Source: UBA5066 sp046331465 (GTDB taxonomy: Bacteria > Acidobacteriota > Thermoanaerobaculia > UBA5066). Taken from it: 64,000 nt of DNA. Both the position numbers and the translations under genes were made by a program. The notes beneath the pieces were generated by a model. It searched no databases. It was not told where the DNA came from and saw only the letters and a list, made by a program, of their open reading frames with translations. The stretch covers positions 1,860,001-1,924,000 of the forward strand of contig JAXLQV010000001.1 in NCBI GenBank assembly GCA_046331465.1, given 5' to 3'. Positions 18,227 through 26,164 of the stretch are shown here, in pieces; positions within the stretch are counted from its first letter, which is position 1; the number at the start of each line of letters is the position of its first letter.

Positions 18227-18848
18227 CGGCCGCCCGGGAGTGCTTCCAGCCGAGGAAGAACGCGAGGGCGACGAGGAGCGCGGCGAGCCCGAGGGCGTAC
18301 GAGCCGGCCTGCGGGTAGGAGTAGACCTCGAAGTTCGCGAGCTTCTTGTAGCCGAAGAGGGGCGGCGTGAACGGGTCGACCTTGACCGACGCCGTCGGCG
18401 CGAGGCTGTGCCCGTAGCTGTACATCTTGTAGGCGAACGACCAGAGAGAGAAGAGTCCGAAGTAGATGTAGAGGACGAAGACGTCGAGCGCGTGCGCCAT
18501 CCGGCCGAGGACGGCGGCGCGGAGGAAGAGGAGACCCAGGATGCCGACGACGAACGGGATCCACTTGAACTCCGTGAAGTCGGCGGCCTCGATGTCGCGC
18601 ATCCCGATGTAGTGGTTGAGGACGTTGATCTCCTTGATGTCCTGCCCCTTGTTCCCGCCGTCGAGCTTGTAGCTGTAGATGTCCATCCGGAGCCCGTCGG
18701 GGTACTGGGGCGCGAACATCGTCATGTTCCAGAGGGGGAAGAGATAGGCGCCCAGGAGGCAGAGGGTCGCGACCAGGAGGAGGACGCGCGGCCCGAGGTC
18801 GAGCGGCTGGTCGAGGAGGCGGACCTCTTTCTCCAGGAAGGATCTCAT
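18213..18848 (-). CDS. nosB: NosB-like membrane protein of clade II nos clusters
   Basis: 211 residues. Hydrophobic segments lie at about 20-40, 97-112, 122-140 and 185-202. A conserved-looking extracytoplasmic loop reads LFPLWNMTMFAPQYPDGLRM, and a second block has NHYIGMRDIE. The LFPLW...APQYP motif and the position between nosZ and nosD match the NosB membrane protein found only in Sec-type nos clusters. Its biochemical role is not known; a part in NosZ maturation or electron transfer has been assumed from context. ATG at 18848. A GC-rich hairpin separates it from nosZ. Confidence 0.7.
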   Translation of the reverse strand: MRSFLEKEVRLLDQPLDLGPRVLLLVATLCLLGAYLFPLWNMTMFAPQYPDGLRMDIYSYKLDGGNKGQDIKEINVLNHYIGMRDIEAADFTEFKWIPFVVGILGLLFLRAAVLGRMAHALDVFVLYIYFGLFSLWSFAYKMYSYGHSLAPTASVKVDPFTPPLFGYKKLANFEVYSYPQAGSYALGLAALLVALAFFLGWKHSRAADAKT

Positions 18849-18926
18849 CGTCTAACCCTCGGTCGGGGGTCCCGCGTTCCGGCGCCGTTCGACCCCCGGG
18901 GGACGGCGCTCCTCGTCGAGGAAGGA

Positions 18927-18955
18927 GCCGGGCGGCGGGAGGCCCGCCGCCCGGC
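18927..18955 (-). terminator. Strong hairpin between nosZ and nosB
   Basis: Perfect 13-base arms GCCGGGCGGCGGG (18927-18939) and CCCGCCGCCCGGC (18943-18955) around a 3-base loop, starting 11 bases after the nosZ stop. No T-run follows, and the downstream genes clearly belong with nosZ. It therefore more likely protects the nosZ 3' end or causes partial termination, giving more NosZ than accessory proteins. Confidence 0.6.
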
Positions 18956-18966
18956 GGGGATTCGCG

Positions 18967-20826
18967 CTACCGGACGATCAGGTAGCCCTGCATCTCCTGG
19001 TGGAGCGCGGAGCAGAAGTTCGTGCAGTAGTAGGGGTAGACGCCCGGCTTGTCGGCCTTGAAGGTGACGACCTTCGTCTCGCCGGGGTCGCAGACGATGT
19101 TGATGTTGTAGTCGAGGAGCCCCCAGCCGTGGAGCTCGTCGGTCGTCTGCTCGATGTTCGTCAGCGCGACCTTGACGGTGTCTCCCTTCTGGACTTCGAT
19201 CACCTGCGGCGTGATCGTGGAGCGGACGAGGACGACCTTGGCGAGGACTTCGTTCCCCTTGCGGGTGACGCCGGCGTCCTTGACGTCCCACACCGCGAGC
19301 GGGTTCTTGTTCTCCTCCTTCGGGTAGACCTCGATGGGGTGGAGCTTGTCCGCCTTGATCATCTGGGCGTAGTGCGGCTCCGGCTCGGTGAACGCGTCGT
19401 AGATCAGCTTCATCTTCTCTTCGGTGATGTCGACGAGCTGGGACGACTCCGGCTGCGACGGCCCGACGGAGAGGTGCCGCCCGTGGGAGAGCTTGTTGAG
19501 GCCGACGAGGTACTTGCCGTCGGGGCTCACCGTGTCCCCCTCGGCCGCGCAGAGGTGGCCGATGGAGTACGACATCGGGATCTTGTCGATGACCTCCCAC
19601 GTCCCGAGCTTCCACTTGCAGATGGCGCTGTCGACGAAGAGCGACGTGTAGGCCTCCCCGTTCGGCCCGAACTGCGTGTGGAGCGGGCCGAGGCCGACCT
19701 GGACCTCGGCGTCCTTGATCGACTCGTACTTCAGGACGGGGATCCCGTCCTCGTCGCCGGTGAAGTCCTTGTTCCTGATCGCCGTCATCACCTTCTCGAA
19801 GTTGAAGGCGGTCGTGACGCCCTGCAGCTTGCCCGAGCCGATGATGTACTTGCCGTCCGGCGAGACGTCGACGCCGTGGGGCGACTTGCCGCACGGCATC
19901 AGATAGATGACGCCGGGGACCTTCCTCGGGTCGAGGACCTTGATGCCGTTGATGACGTCGCCCTTCCCCTCGGCGGCGGCCTTCTCCGCCGCCTTCCAGT
20001 CGACGGCGGCGATGTAGTCGCGGTCCCTCTGGGAGGCGGTGACCTCGAGCTTGCCCGTGGCCCGCTCGGAGTTGTAGCAGGTCCAGAACATCCAGCCGTC
20101 GGACGCCTTCTTGCCGGCGTCACCGAGGTCCCAGTCGAAGGGCGGGGTCTGGATCTGCCAGGCGACGGACATCTCGCCCGACTTCGGGTCGATCCTGATG
20201 GCGCAGAGGATCCCCTTGTACTCGGTGGCGTACTTGTCGATCGGGACCGCCGTCCCCTTGGGGAGCGGGATCGAGAAGCGGGTCGCCATCATCGAGTACT
20301 CGGTGTTCGGGGTGACGAACGCCGAGCCGTGGTTGCCGGAGACGTTCGGGATCGGCCCGATGATCTGCTTCGTCTTGAAGTCGCGCAGGTCGATGCGGGC
20401 GATCCGGGCGTTCATGTCGTTGATGAAGAGCCAGCGTCCGTCGTAGTCGCCGGCCGTCTCGGAGAGGGCCGGGTGGTGAGCGTCGCCCCAGGTGAGGTTC
20501 CCGAGCATCGCCTTCGACTCGTCGTCGTAGCCGTAGCCGACGCCCGAGTAGGGCGAGAAGACCGGGATCGTGCTGAGGTGCCGCATCGACGGGACGCCGT
20601 AGACGAAGACCTGCCCGGAGTGGCCGCCCGACGAGAACATGTAGTACTCGTCGAGGTCGCCCGGCGCGACGTAGGTCTTCTGCGCCGCGACGGCGATGTC
20701 CGAGGAACCCGCCGGGGCCTTCTTCGACTTCGGGGCCGAGGGGGCGCAGCGCCCGGCGAGGACGCCCGCCACGAGGATCACACCGAGGACACCCCACGTC
20801 AGGGCGCTCTTCTTTCTTTCCGTCAT
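18967..20826 (-). CDS. nosZ: Nitrous oxide reductase, Sec-type (clade II) NosZ
   Basis: 619 residues. It reduces N2O to N2 in the periplasm. The leader (KKSALTWGVLGVILVAGVLAG) has no twin-Arg motif, so export is Sec-type, the hallmark of clade II. A Cys at 27 follows it but lacks a proper lipobox. The beta-propeller gives CuZ histidines in GDAHHPAL (H117/H118), SGNHGSAF, GKSPHGVDVSPDG, GLGPLHTQFG, SIGHLCAAEG and PEPHYAQM. The C-terminal cupredoxin has the CuA ligands in DELHGWGL and CTNFCSALHQEM (C601, C605, H609, M612). All key ligands are present. ATG at 20826 is preceded by AAGGAGGGG, a strong ribosome binding site. Fifth gene of the operon. Confidence 0.97.
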   Translation of the reverse strand: MTERKKSALTWGVLGVILVAGVLAGRCAPSAPKSKKAPAGSSDIAVAAQKTYVAPGDLDEYYMFSSGGHSGQVFVYGVPSMRHLSTIPVFSPYSGVGYGYDDESKAMLGNLTWGDAHHPALSETAGDYDGRWLFINDMNARIARIDLRDFKTKQIIGPIPNVSGNHGSAFVTPNTEYSMMATRFSIPLPKGTAVPIDKYATEYKGILCAIRIDPKSGEMSVAWQIQTPPFDWDLGDAGKKASDGWMFWTCYNSERATGKLEVTASQRDRDYIAAVDWKAAEKAAAEGKGDVINGIKVLDPRKVPGVIYLMPCGKSPHGVDVSPDGKYIIGSGKLQGVTTAFNFEKVMTAIRNKDFTGDEDGIPVLKYESIKDAEVQVGLGPLHTQFGPNGEAYTSLFVDSAICKWKLGTWEVIDKIPMSYSIGHLCAAEGDTVSPDGKYLVGLNKLSHGRHLSVGPSQPESSQLVDITEEKMKLIYDAFTEPEPHYAQMIKADKLHPIEVYPKEENKNPLAVWDVKDAGVTRKGNEVLAKVVLVRSTITPQVIEVQKGDTVKVALTNIEQTTDELHGWGLLDYNINIVCDPGETKVVTFKADKPGVYPYYCTNFCSALHQEMQGYLIVR

Positions 20827-20937
20827 CTGGTCCCCTCCTTCTTCCCTGAATCCGCCCCGGCCGCGGCCGGGAGCGGGAACGTTCGCGATGCGCTCGAACG
20901 GAGGAGGGGCGGGATCGGCGCCCCCCTCCGCGGTCGG

Positions 20938-22158
20938 TCAGCGGGCCGCCGGGGGCGCGGGGTTCTGCTTCTGGTGCTCGGCGAAGGCTTCGCGCAGCTT
21001 CTGGATCGCGACCTCCTTCTCGGCGTCGGTCAGGATGATCTGGCGCGACAGGACGACCGACATGGTCCCGGTCGGGTTCTTCAGGAAGTCGTCGACGGTC
21101 TTGCCGAACCGCTTCTGCGTGTCCTCGACGGCCGTCGAGAGGTCGGGGCCGATCTGGGCCGGGCTCCTCACGCCGAGCGCGGAGATCGAGTGGCAGACGA
21201 AGCAGCCGGTCTTCACAAACCAGGCGCCGGGGCCCGTCTTCATCCGCGCCTCGTCCTCGACCTCCTGCGGGGTCTGCGGGTCGGTCCGGGGGACGCCCGG
21301 CCGGTAGCTGGCCGGGATCGGGGCGCGGCGCCAGGAGAGGACGAGGGCCGCGAGGGCCTGGGCCTCCTTCGTGCCGAAGCCGAAGTTCGGCATGACCGAG
21401 TCGGGGACGAGCTCCTTCGGGTTCTTCAGGTGGGAGACGTGCCACGCGAAGTCGGTCTTCTGGCCGCCGAGGCGGCTCATGTCGTACTGCTCGGGGGCCT
21501 TGTCGCCGACGTAGGTCAGGTCCGGCCCGATCGTCCCGCCGCGCCCGTTGACGACGTGGCAGGCGCGGCAGCCCTTCTCGTTCACGAGCTTCTTGGCGAG
21601 GTTGATGAGGTCCGCCCCCTTCGTCTCCCGGTCGTAGCGGTGGCAGACGTTGCAGTTCATCTGCAGCAGCGCGCCCTTGTCGTCGCCCTGGAGCGAGTAC
21701 GCCTCGCCCATCGCCTTGCCGAGGACCGGCTCCTCCCAGAACGCGACCGGCCCGTGGGCCTTGTCGCTCTCGACGGCCCAGCCCTGCCCGCCGTGGCACG
21801 CCGTGCAGCCGAACTGCTCGATGGGGTGGCTCTTCAGCGGCTCGGCGGGATGGGTCCTCCACGGGTGGTCGGCCGTCTCGAAGCCCTTCCAGAGGATCCC
21901 CTGGTGGCAGGTGACACAGCGGTCGGCGCGGCCGAGGTCCTTGACCCAGATCTGGGTCATCCCCTGCGGCAGCGACGCCGCCTTCTCGGCGCCGAGCTTC
22001 TCGGCGACCATCTTCCGGAACTCGGCCTGGTACCAGCGCCAGTCCTTCCGGTGGTCGGTGACGGCGAAGATGACCGTCGAGACGACGAGGAGGATTCCGA
22101 TGACGGCGAGGACGGGGCGGTCCTTGCCGGGGTAGGGCGAGCTCGTGCGCTGCTCCAT
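20938..22158 (-). CDS. Membrane-anchored five-haem cytochrome c of the nos electron chain
   Basis: 406 residues. One N-terminal anchor (residues 16-34, VLAVIGILLVVSTVIFAVT) and five CxxCH haem c motifs: C81VTC, C118TAC, C169NVC, C197RAC and C319FVC. The spacing suggests a multihaem domain plus a C-terminal monohaem module. It sits directly after cytochrome b (ATG 2 bases past that stop) and 111 bases before nosZ, so it most likely carries electrons from the Rieske/cytochrome b pair to the CuA site of NosZ. It takes the place of the c1 subunit of an ordinary bc complex. The upstream frame in this phase is a shadow of cytochrome b. The 111-base gap to nosZ has only imperfect GC hairpins. Confidence 0.88.
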   Translation of the reverse strand: MEQRTSSPYPGKDRPVLAVIGILLVVSTVIFAVTDHRKDWRWYQAEFRKMVAEKLGAEKAASLPQGMTQIWVKDLGRADRCVTCHQGILWKGFETADHPWRTHPAEPLKSHPIEQFGCTACHGGQGWAVESDKAHGPVAFWEEPVLGKAMGEAYSLQGDDKGALLQMNCNVCHRYDRETKGADLINLAKKLVNEKGCRACHVVNGRGGTIGPDLTYVGDKAPEQYDMSRLGGQKTDFAWHVSHLKNPKELVPDSVMPNFGFGTKEAQALAALVLSWRRAPIPASYRPGVPRTDPQTPQEVEDEARMKTGPGAWFVKTGCFVCHSISALGVRSPAQIGPDLSTAVEDTQKRFGKTVDDFLKNPTGTMSVVLSRQIILTDAEKEVAIQKLREAFAEHQKQNPAPPAAR

Positions 22159-22160
22159 GG

Positions 22161-23516
22161 TCAGATCCTCGTCGGCAGCTCGGGCCAGGCCTGCCATGGC
22201 CAGTAGAAGTGCCAGTAGGGGCCTCTCAGGAAGGTCCCGACGACGGTGAATCCGACGATCACGAGGACGAGGAGGAGGAAGACGAGGTTCTGCCTCTTCC
22301 GCGAGGCGTGGAACCAGGCGCCGGCGGCCGCCGCGGGGCTCCTGTCGATCCAGGGCCAGAACGTCAGGAGCCCGATCAGGATCCCCGGGAGGATGACGCC
22401 GCCGAGGAACGCGCCGTTGACCGTGAACGACCCGATCTTCAGCGTCGTGTCGGTGACGATCTCCTGGAGCCAGAGGAAGTACCACGGCGCCTTCGCCGGG
22501 TTCGGCGTGATCATCGGGTTCGCCGCCTCCTCGAGGGGCGACGGGATGAAGCAGGCCAGGATGCTGACGACGGCGAACGTCCCGAGGACGACGATCGAGA
22601 TCCTCCGGACGAGGTCGTTCACCGAGTTCACCGTGGTGTCCCGCGCCTCGAGCGTCACGGCGCGGATCGCGGGAGCCTGGCCCCGCGCGACCCCGAGGAG
22701 CGAGTACGTCTTCGTCCTCGCGGCCGGGGTCTCGGCCTTCTCCTGGAGGAGCGTCCAGCGGTCGGCCTTCGCGAGGCCGCCGTCCTTGCGGACGCGCCAC
22801 ATGTGGTAGGCGAGAAGGGCCCCGAGGCCGGCCGGCAGGAAGATGACGTGGAGGACGTAGAAGCGGAGGAGCGTCGCCTGGTCGATCGACCGCCCGCCGA
22901 TCAGGAGCTCGCGGACCTGGGGGCCGACCCACGGGATCGAGCTCGCGATGTTCGTGCCGACGGTGACGGCCCAGTAGGCGAGCTGGTCCCACGGGAGGAG
23001 GTAGCCGGTGAAGGAGAGGAAGAGGGTCACGACGATCATGACGACGCCGAGGACCCAGTTCCACTCGCGGCGCTGGCCGCGCCCCGTGCCGTTCTTGTAG
23101 GCGCCCGTCAGGAAGACGCGGACGAGGTGGAGGAAGACGACCGCCACCATCAGGTGGGCCGAGATCCGGTGGACCGCGCGGATCCAGGAGCCGAACGTGA
23201 CGACGAACTCGATGTCCTTCACCGAGCCGTAAGCCCGCTCGACCGACGGGACGTAGAGGAGGAGGAGCGGCAGGCCCGAGAGAACGAGGAGAAAGAAGAG
23301 GGCCGCCGAGGCCGTGCCGAGCCAGAACGAGTAGGTCCAGTCGAGCGACGGCTTGTAGCTCTTGGCCGGGAACCAGTGAAGGAGGAAGTTCGAGACGACG
23401 GCGTCTCCGGCCTCGCGGTCGGAGCGGGGGCGGAAGCTCCAGAACGGTTTCGGGTGGACGCCGGGGGCGGAGGGAGCGGGCGCCTCGGGCTTCGCGCTCA
23501 CGTCGCCGCTCCTCAC
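22161..23516 (-). CDS. Cytochrome b of a bc-type quinol oxidase complex
   Basis: 451 residues. Eight or so hydrophobic segments. The b-haem His pairs are visible in SWIRAVHRISAHLM with HLVRVFLTG, and in FYVLHVIFLPAGLGALLAYH. The quinol-site motif is degenerate to KAPWYFLW, where classical proteins have PEWY. The fused length covers both b6-like and subunit IV-like parts. It oxidises menaquinol or ubiquinol together with the Rieske protein. GTG at 23516 overlaps the Rieske stop (GTGA). In this operon it replaces the NosR or NosGH quinol dehydrogenases of other denitrifiers. Confidence 0.9.
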   Translation of the reverse strand: MRSGDVSAKPEAPAPSAPGVHPKPFWSFRPRSDREAGDAVVSNFLLHWFPAKSYKPSLDWTYSFWLGTASAALFFLLVLSGLPLLLLYVPSVERAYGSVKDIEFVVTFGSWIRAVHRISAHLMVAVVFLHLVRVFLTGAYKNGTGRGQRREWNWVLGVVMIVVTLFLSFTGYLLPWDQLAYWAVTVGTNIASSIPWVGPQVRELLIGGRSIDQATLLRFYVLHVIFLPAGLGALLAYHMWRVRKDGGLAKADRWTLLQEKAETPAARTKTYSLLGVARGQAPAIRAVTLEARDTTVNSVNDLVRRISIVVLGTFAVVSILACFIPSPLEEAANPMITPNPAKAPWYFLWLQEIVTDTTLKIGSFTVNGAFLGGVILPGILIGLLTFWPWIDRSPAAAAGAWFHASRKRQNLVFLLLVLVIVGFTVVGTFLRGPYWHFYWPWQAWPELPTRI

Positions 23517-24061
23517 GCGACCGTCAGGCGGAAGTCGTGGCCGACTTCCTGCGCGAGGTCGACGACGAGGGCGCCGTCGTCGGCCGCGACGGAGAGGTGG
23601 TACCAGGCGAGCGGTTTCGGGGCGGGGCCCGACTCGTTCGTCCCGTCGCCCGTGTACTTCGAGCCGTGGCAGGGGCAGAGGAAGCGGTGCGTCAGGCGGA
23701 GGGGCTTCCCTTCGACGGGCTTCTCCTCCACCCGCGAGAGCGCCTCGGCCCTCACGGTGCAGCCGAGGTGCGTGCAGACGGCGGAGATGGCGTGGAACGT
23801 CTTCCCGTCGCGGAAGACGAAAAGCCTCTGGTCGGGGAGGAACTTCATCCCGTCGGGGAAGTCCGTCGGGGCCCCGAGCTTCACCGTCGTCGGCGCGTCG
23901 TAGGAGACGTTCGGGACGAGGGAGCGGAGCGAGGCGCCCGCCTGCCCGACGAGGGCGACGACGCCGGCGCCGATGCCGGCCTTCAGGAGGAACTCTCGGC
24001 GGCTGTTCGGCTCGGCGGGGGCCTCGGGGGCGCCGGGCAGGGAGTCGGGCTTCGTCGTCAT
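23513..24061 (-). CDS. Rieske iron-sulfur protein, Tat-exported
   Basis: 182 residues from the ATG at 24061. The N-terminus has a twin-Arg signal SRREFLLKAG followed by a hydrophobic stretch, so the folded protein is moved by Tat and stays anchored. The [2Fe-2S] ligands are in CTHLGC (C96, H98) and CPCHGS (C129, H132), with C101 and C131 for the structural disulfide. It accepts electrons from quinol at the cytochrome b site and passes them to the multihaem cytochrome c. Its ATG overlaps the stop of the iron-sulfur flavoprotein (ATGA), and its stop overlaps the cytochrome b start. Confidence 0.93.
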   Translation of the reverse strand: MTTKPDSLPGAPEAPAEPNSRREFLLKAGIGAGVVALVGQAGASLRSLVPNVSYDAPTTVKLGAPTDFPDGMKFLPDQRLFVFRDGKTFHAISAVCTHLGCTVRAEALSRVEEKPVEGKPLRLTHRFLCPCHGSKYTGDGTNESGPAPKPLAWYHLSVAADDGALVVDLAQEVGHDFRLTVA

Positions 24062-26034
24062 CGCGTGACCTCGTTCGCGTTCTCTCTCGTCTTCGGAACG
24101 AGACGTTCCGTGATCGTGAATCTCTCCATCGTCATCGCGTCGGTCGGGCAGCGGACGGCACAGAGGCCGCAGCGGATGCACCGGTCGTCGTCCTTGACCA
24201 TCGCCGAGAGGGGGAGGCCGTTCCCGTTCGCGCGCTCGGCGAGGAGCGCCCGCTCCTCCTCCGGGAGGTCGAGCTCCTCGAAGGGGACGATCGCGAGGCA
24301 GTACTCCGGGCAGACGTCGACGCACCGGCTGCAGAGGACGCACTTCTCGGGGTCGTAGATCGTCTGCACGTGGCAGACGAGGCAGCGGGCGCCCTGCCGG
24401 CGCGCCTCCGCCTCGTCGTAGCCCGTCTCGACCTCGGCGATGCCCGTCCGGCGGCCGACGTCGATCGTCGGAGGCGTGACGCGGTCGGCGAGCTCGAAGC
24501 CCGCGATCATCCGGTACGTGGGGGTGAAGAGCTTCTCGACTTCGAGGTGGGTCTCGAGGACGACCCCCGCCGACGCGCCGCGGGACGAGAGGAGCTCGTG
24601 GATCGAGCGGGCGGCCTTCTTCCCGTTCGCGACGGCCTCGATCAGGTTCCGGGGCCCGAACGCGACGTCGCCGCCGGCGTAGATCCCCGGCGCGGAGGTG
24701 GCCAGCGTCGCGGCGTCGACCTTGATCGTCCCCCCGGGCGTCAGGACGACTCCGTCCTCGGACTTCAGGAAGGAGAGGTCGGGCTTCTGCCCGATCGCGA
24801 GGACGCAGGCGTCGGCGGGGAGCGTCGTCACGTCGGCGTCGTCGTAGCGGGGCGCGAAGCGGCCGTTCTCGTCGAAGACGGAGAGGACCTTCCGGAGCTC
24901 CACCGCCTCGAGGCGCGACGTGCCCAGGAAGCGTTTCGGGCCGCGGCGGGGGAGGAAGACGACCCCTTCCCGCTGCGCTTCCTCGAACTCCTCGTGCCCC
25001 TGCGTCGACCGGAGGACCGGCATCTCGTCGAAGTTCTCGAGGGAGACGATCGTCACCTCGGCCGCGCCGCCCCGGATCGCGGCCCGCGCCGAGTCGAGCG
25101 CCTCCTTCGCGCGGGCGTCCGCCGCCCCCGCCGCCTCCGCGAGGGCGTCGACCTCCTCCTCCTTGAAGACGCGGAGGGCCGTGCGGGCCGCGTCGAACGC
25201 GACGAAGCCGCCCCCGACGACGACGACGCGCCGGCCGAGGTCCATCCGGTAGCCCCGGTTCACGTTCAGGAGGTAGTCGACCGCCTTCACGACGCCGTCC
25301 AGCTCGACGCCGGGGGCGTCGAGGTCGCGCCCCTGCGAGACGCCGACGGAGAGGAAGACGGACTCGAAGCCGGCCCGCTTCAGCTCGGCGAGGCCGTAGG
25401 TCGACGAGAGGCGGGTGCCGAGCCGGAGCGTGACGCCGAGGGCGAGGATCCGGTCGATCTCGGCCTTGATGAGCGTCCTCGGGAGGCGGTACTCGGGGAT
25501 CCCGAACCGCATCATCCCGCCCGGCTCGCCCCCCGCCTCGAAGACGGTCACGTCGTAGCCGAGGAGGGCGAGGTCGTGCGCCGCGGAGAGACCGGCCGGC
25601 CCGGCGCCGACGACGGCGACCCGGGTCTTCGCGTTCCCGTCCGCCGGAGCGGGCGCCGGGAACGGGAAGACGGGGAGGTGCCCGGCGTAGCGGTTCCCTT
25701 CGCCGACGAGCTCGCCGAAGAGGCGGTCCTGCGTCTGCGGGCGGATCGACTCGACGCCGTATCGCTCCGTGACGAAGCGCTTCAGCGCGCGGATCGAGAT
25801 GGGGGCGTCGATGGCGCCGCGGCGGCAGGCGTCCTCGCACGGCGCGGCGCAGACGCGACCGCAGACCGAGGCGAAGGGGTTCGGGGCGCGGGCGACGAGG
25901 AAAGCCTCCTCGTCACGCCCCTCGGCGATCAGCTGGACGTACCTGCCGGAGTCGGTCGCCACGGGGCACCCGGCCTGGCACTTGACCTGTGCTTTCCAGT
26001 CGGACAGGGCCGGGATCCGCGCCCGAATCGACAT
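24058..26034 (-). CDS. GltD-like iron-sulfur flavoprotein with C-terminal ferredoxin domain
   Basis: 658 residues, soluble. The N-terminal [4Fe-4S] domain has CQAGCPVATDSGRY and CGRVCAAPCEDACRRG, as in the glutamate synthase small subunit. An FAD fold follows (VAVVGAGPAGLSAAHDL), then an NAD(P) fold (RVVVVGGGFVAFDAARTA) and ATSAPGIYAGGDVAFG. The C-terminus adds two [4Fe-4S] sites, CVLCSRCVDVCPEYC and CIRCGLCAVRCP. It is probably a cytoplasmic NAD(P)H- or ferredoxin-linked oxidoreductase. As first gene of the nos operon, it may feed electrons toward the quinone pool or maintain the system; the partner is unknown. The single CLVCH in it is in a cytoplasmic protein and unlikely to bind haem. Confidence 0.85.
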   Translation of the reverse strand: MSIRARIPALSDWKAQVKCQAGCPVATDSGRYVQLIAEGRDEEAFLVARAPNPFASVCGRVCAAPCEDACRRGAIDAPISIRALKRFVTERYGVESIRPQTQDRLFGELVGEGNRYAGHLPVFPFPAPAPADGNAKTRVAVVGAGPAGLSAAHDLALLGYDVTVFEAGGEPGGMMRFGIPEYRLPRTLIKAEIDRILALGVTLRLGTRLSSTYGLAELKRAGFESVFLSVGVSQGRDLDAPGVELDGVVKAVDYLLNVNRGYRMDLGRRVVVVGGGFVAFDAARTALRVFKEEEVDALAEAAGAADARAKEALDSARAAIRGGAAEVTIVSLENFDEMPVLRSTQGHEEFEEAQREGVVFLPRRGPKRFLGTSRLEAVELRKVLSVFDENGRFAPRYDDADVTTLPADACVLAIGQKPDLSFLKSEDGVVLTPGGTIKVDAATLATSAPGIYAGGDVAFGPRNLIEAVANGKKAARSIHELLSSRGASAGVVLETHLEVEKLFTPTYRMIAGFELADRVTPPTIDVGRRTGIAEVETGYDEAEARRQGARCLVCHVQTIYDPEKCVLCSRCVDVCPEYCLAIVPFEELDLPEEERALLAERANGNGLPLSAMVKDDDRCIRCGLCAVRCPTDAMTMERFTITERLVPKTRENANEVTR

Positions 26035-26084
26035 GGCTGCTCTCCCTGTGACGCGGAGGATCGTTCCGACGCGGACGTCGCGGT

Positions 26085-26098
26085 ATGACGCAGGTCAT
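26085..26098 (-). promoter_or_regulatory. TGA-N6-TCA palindrome upstream of the nos operon
   Basis: ATGACGCAGGTCAT is a perfect 5-4-5 inverted repeat, 50 bases before the ATG of the first nos-operon gene. TGA-N6-TCA is the spacing of Crp/Fnr-family sites. A near copy with shared flanks (CATGACC-N-GCGTCATAC on the minus strand) lies at 28990-29003 before the copper-receptor operon. If it is a class II activator site, transcription would begin near 26050. Confidence 0.65.
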
Positions 26099-26118
26099 GT
26101 CGCGCGCCGGAAAGGGGC

Positions 26119-26152
26119 GGAGCCGGGGCCGCCGATCCTCGGCCCCGGCTCC
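26119..26152 (-). terminator. Terminator hairpin after the TonB receptor
   Basis: Perfect 13-base arms GGAGCCGGGGCCG (26119-26131) and CGGCCCCGGCTCC (26140-26152) with an 8-base loop, 12 bases after the receptor stop. It lies between the receptor and the nos promoter and would insulate the two operons. No long T-run, as is usual at this GC content. Confidence 0.7.
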
Positions 26153-26164
26153 GGAGGGGGAAGG

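Noticed and set aside
20856..20871. Palindrome CCCGGCCGCGGCCGGG upstream of nosZ
   Set aside because: Pure GC palindromes of this length are expected often at this base composition, and there is no second copy.
24370..24384. CLVCH haem-like motif in the iron-sulfur flavoprotein
   Set aside because: The protein has no export signal, so haem c attachment is unlikely; the Cys belongs to the segment before the ferredoxin domain.
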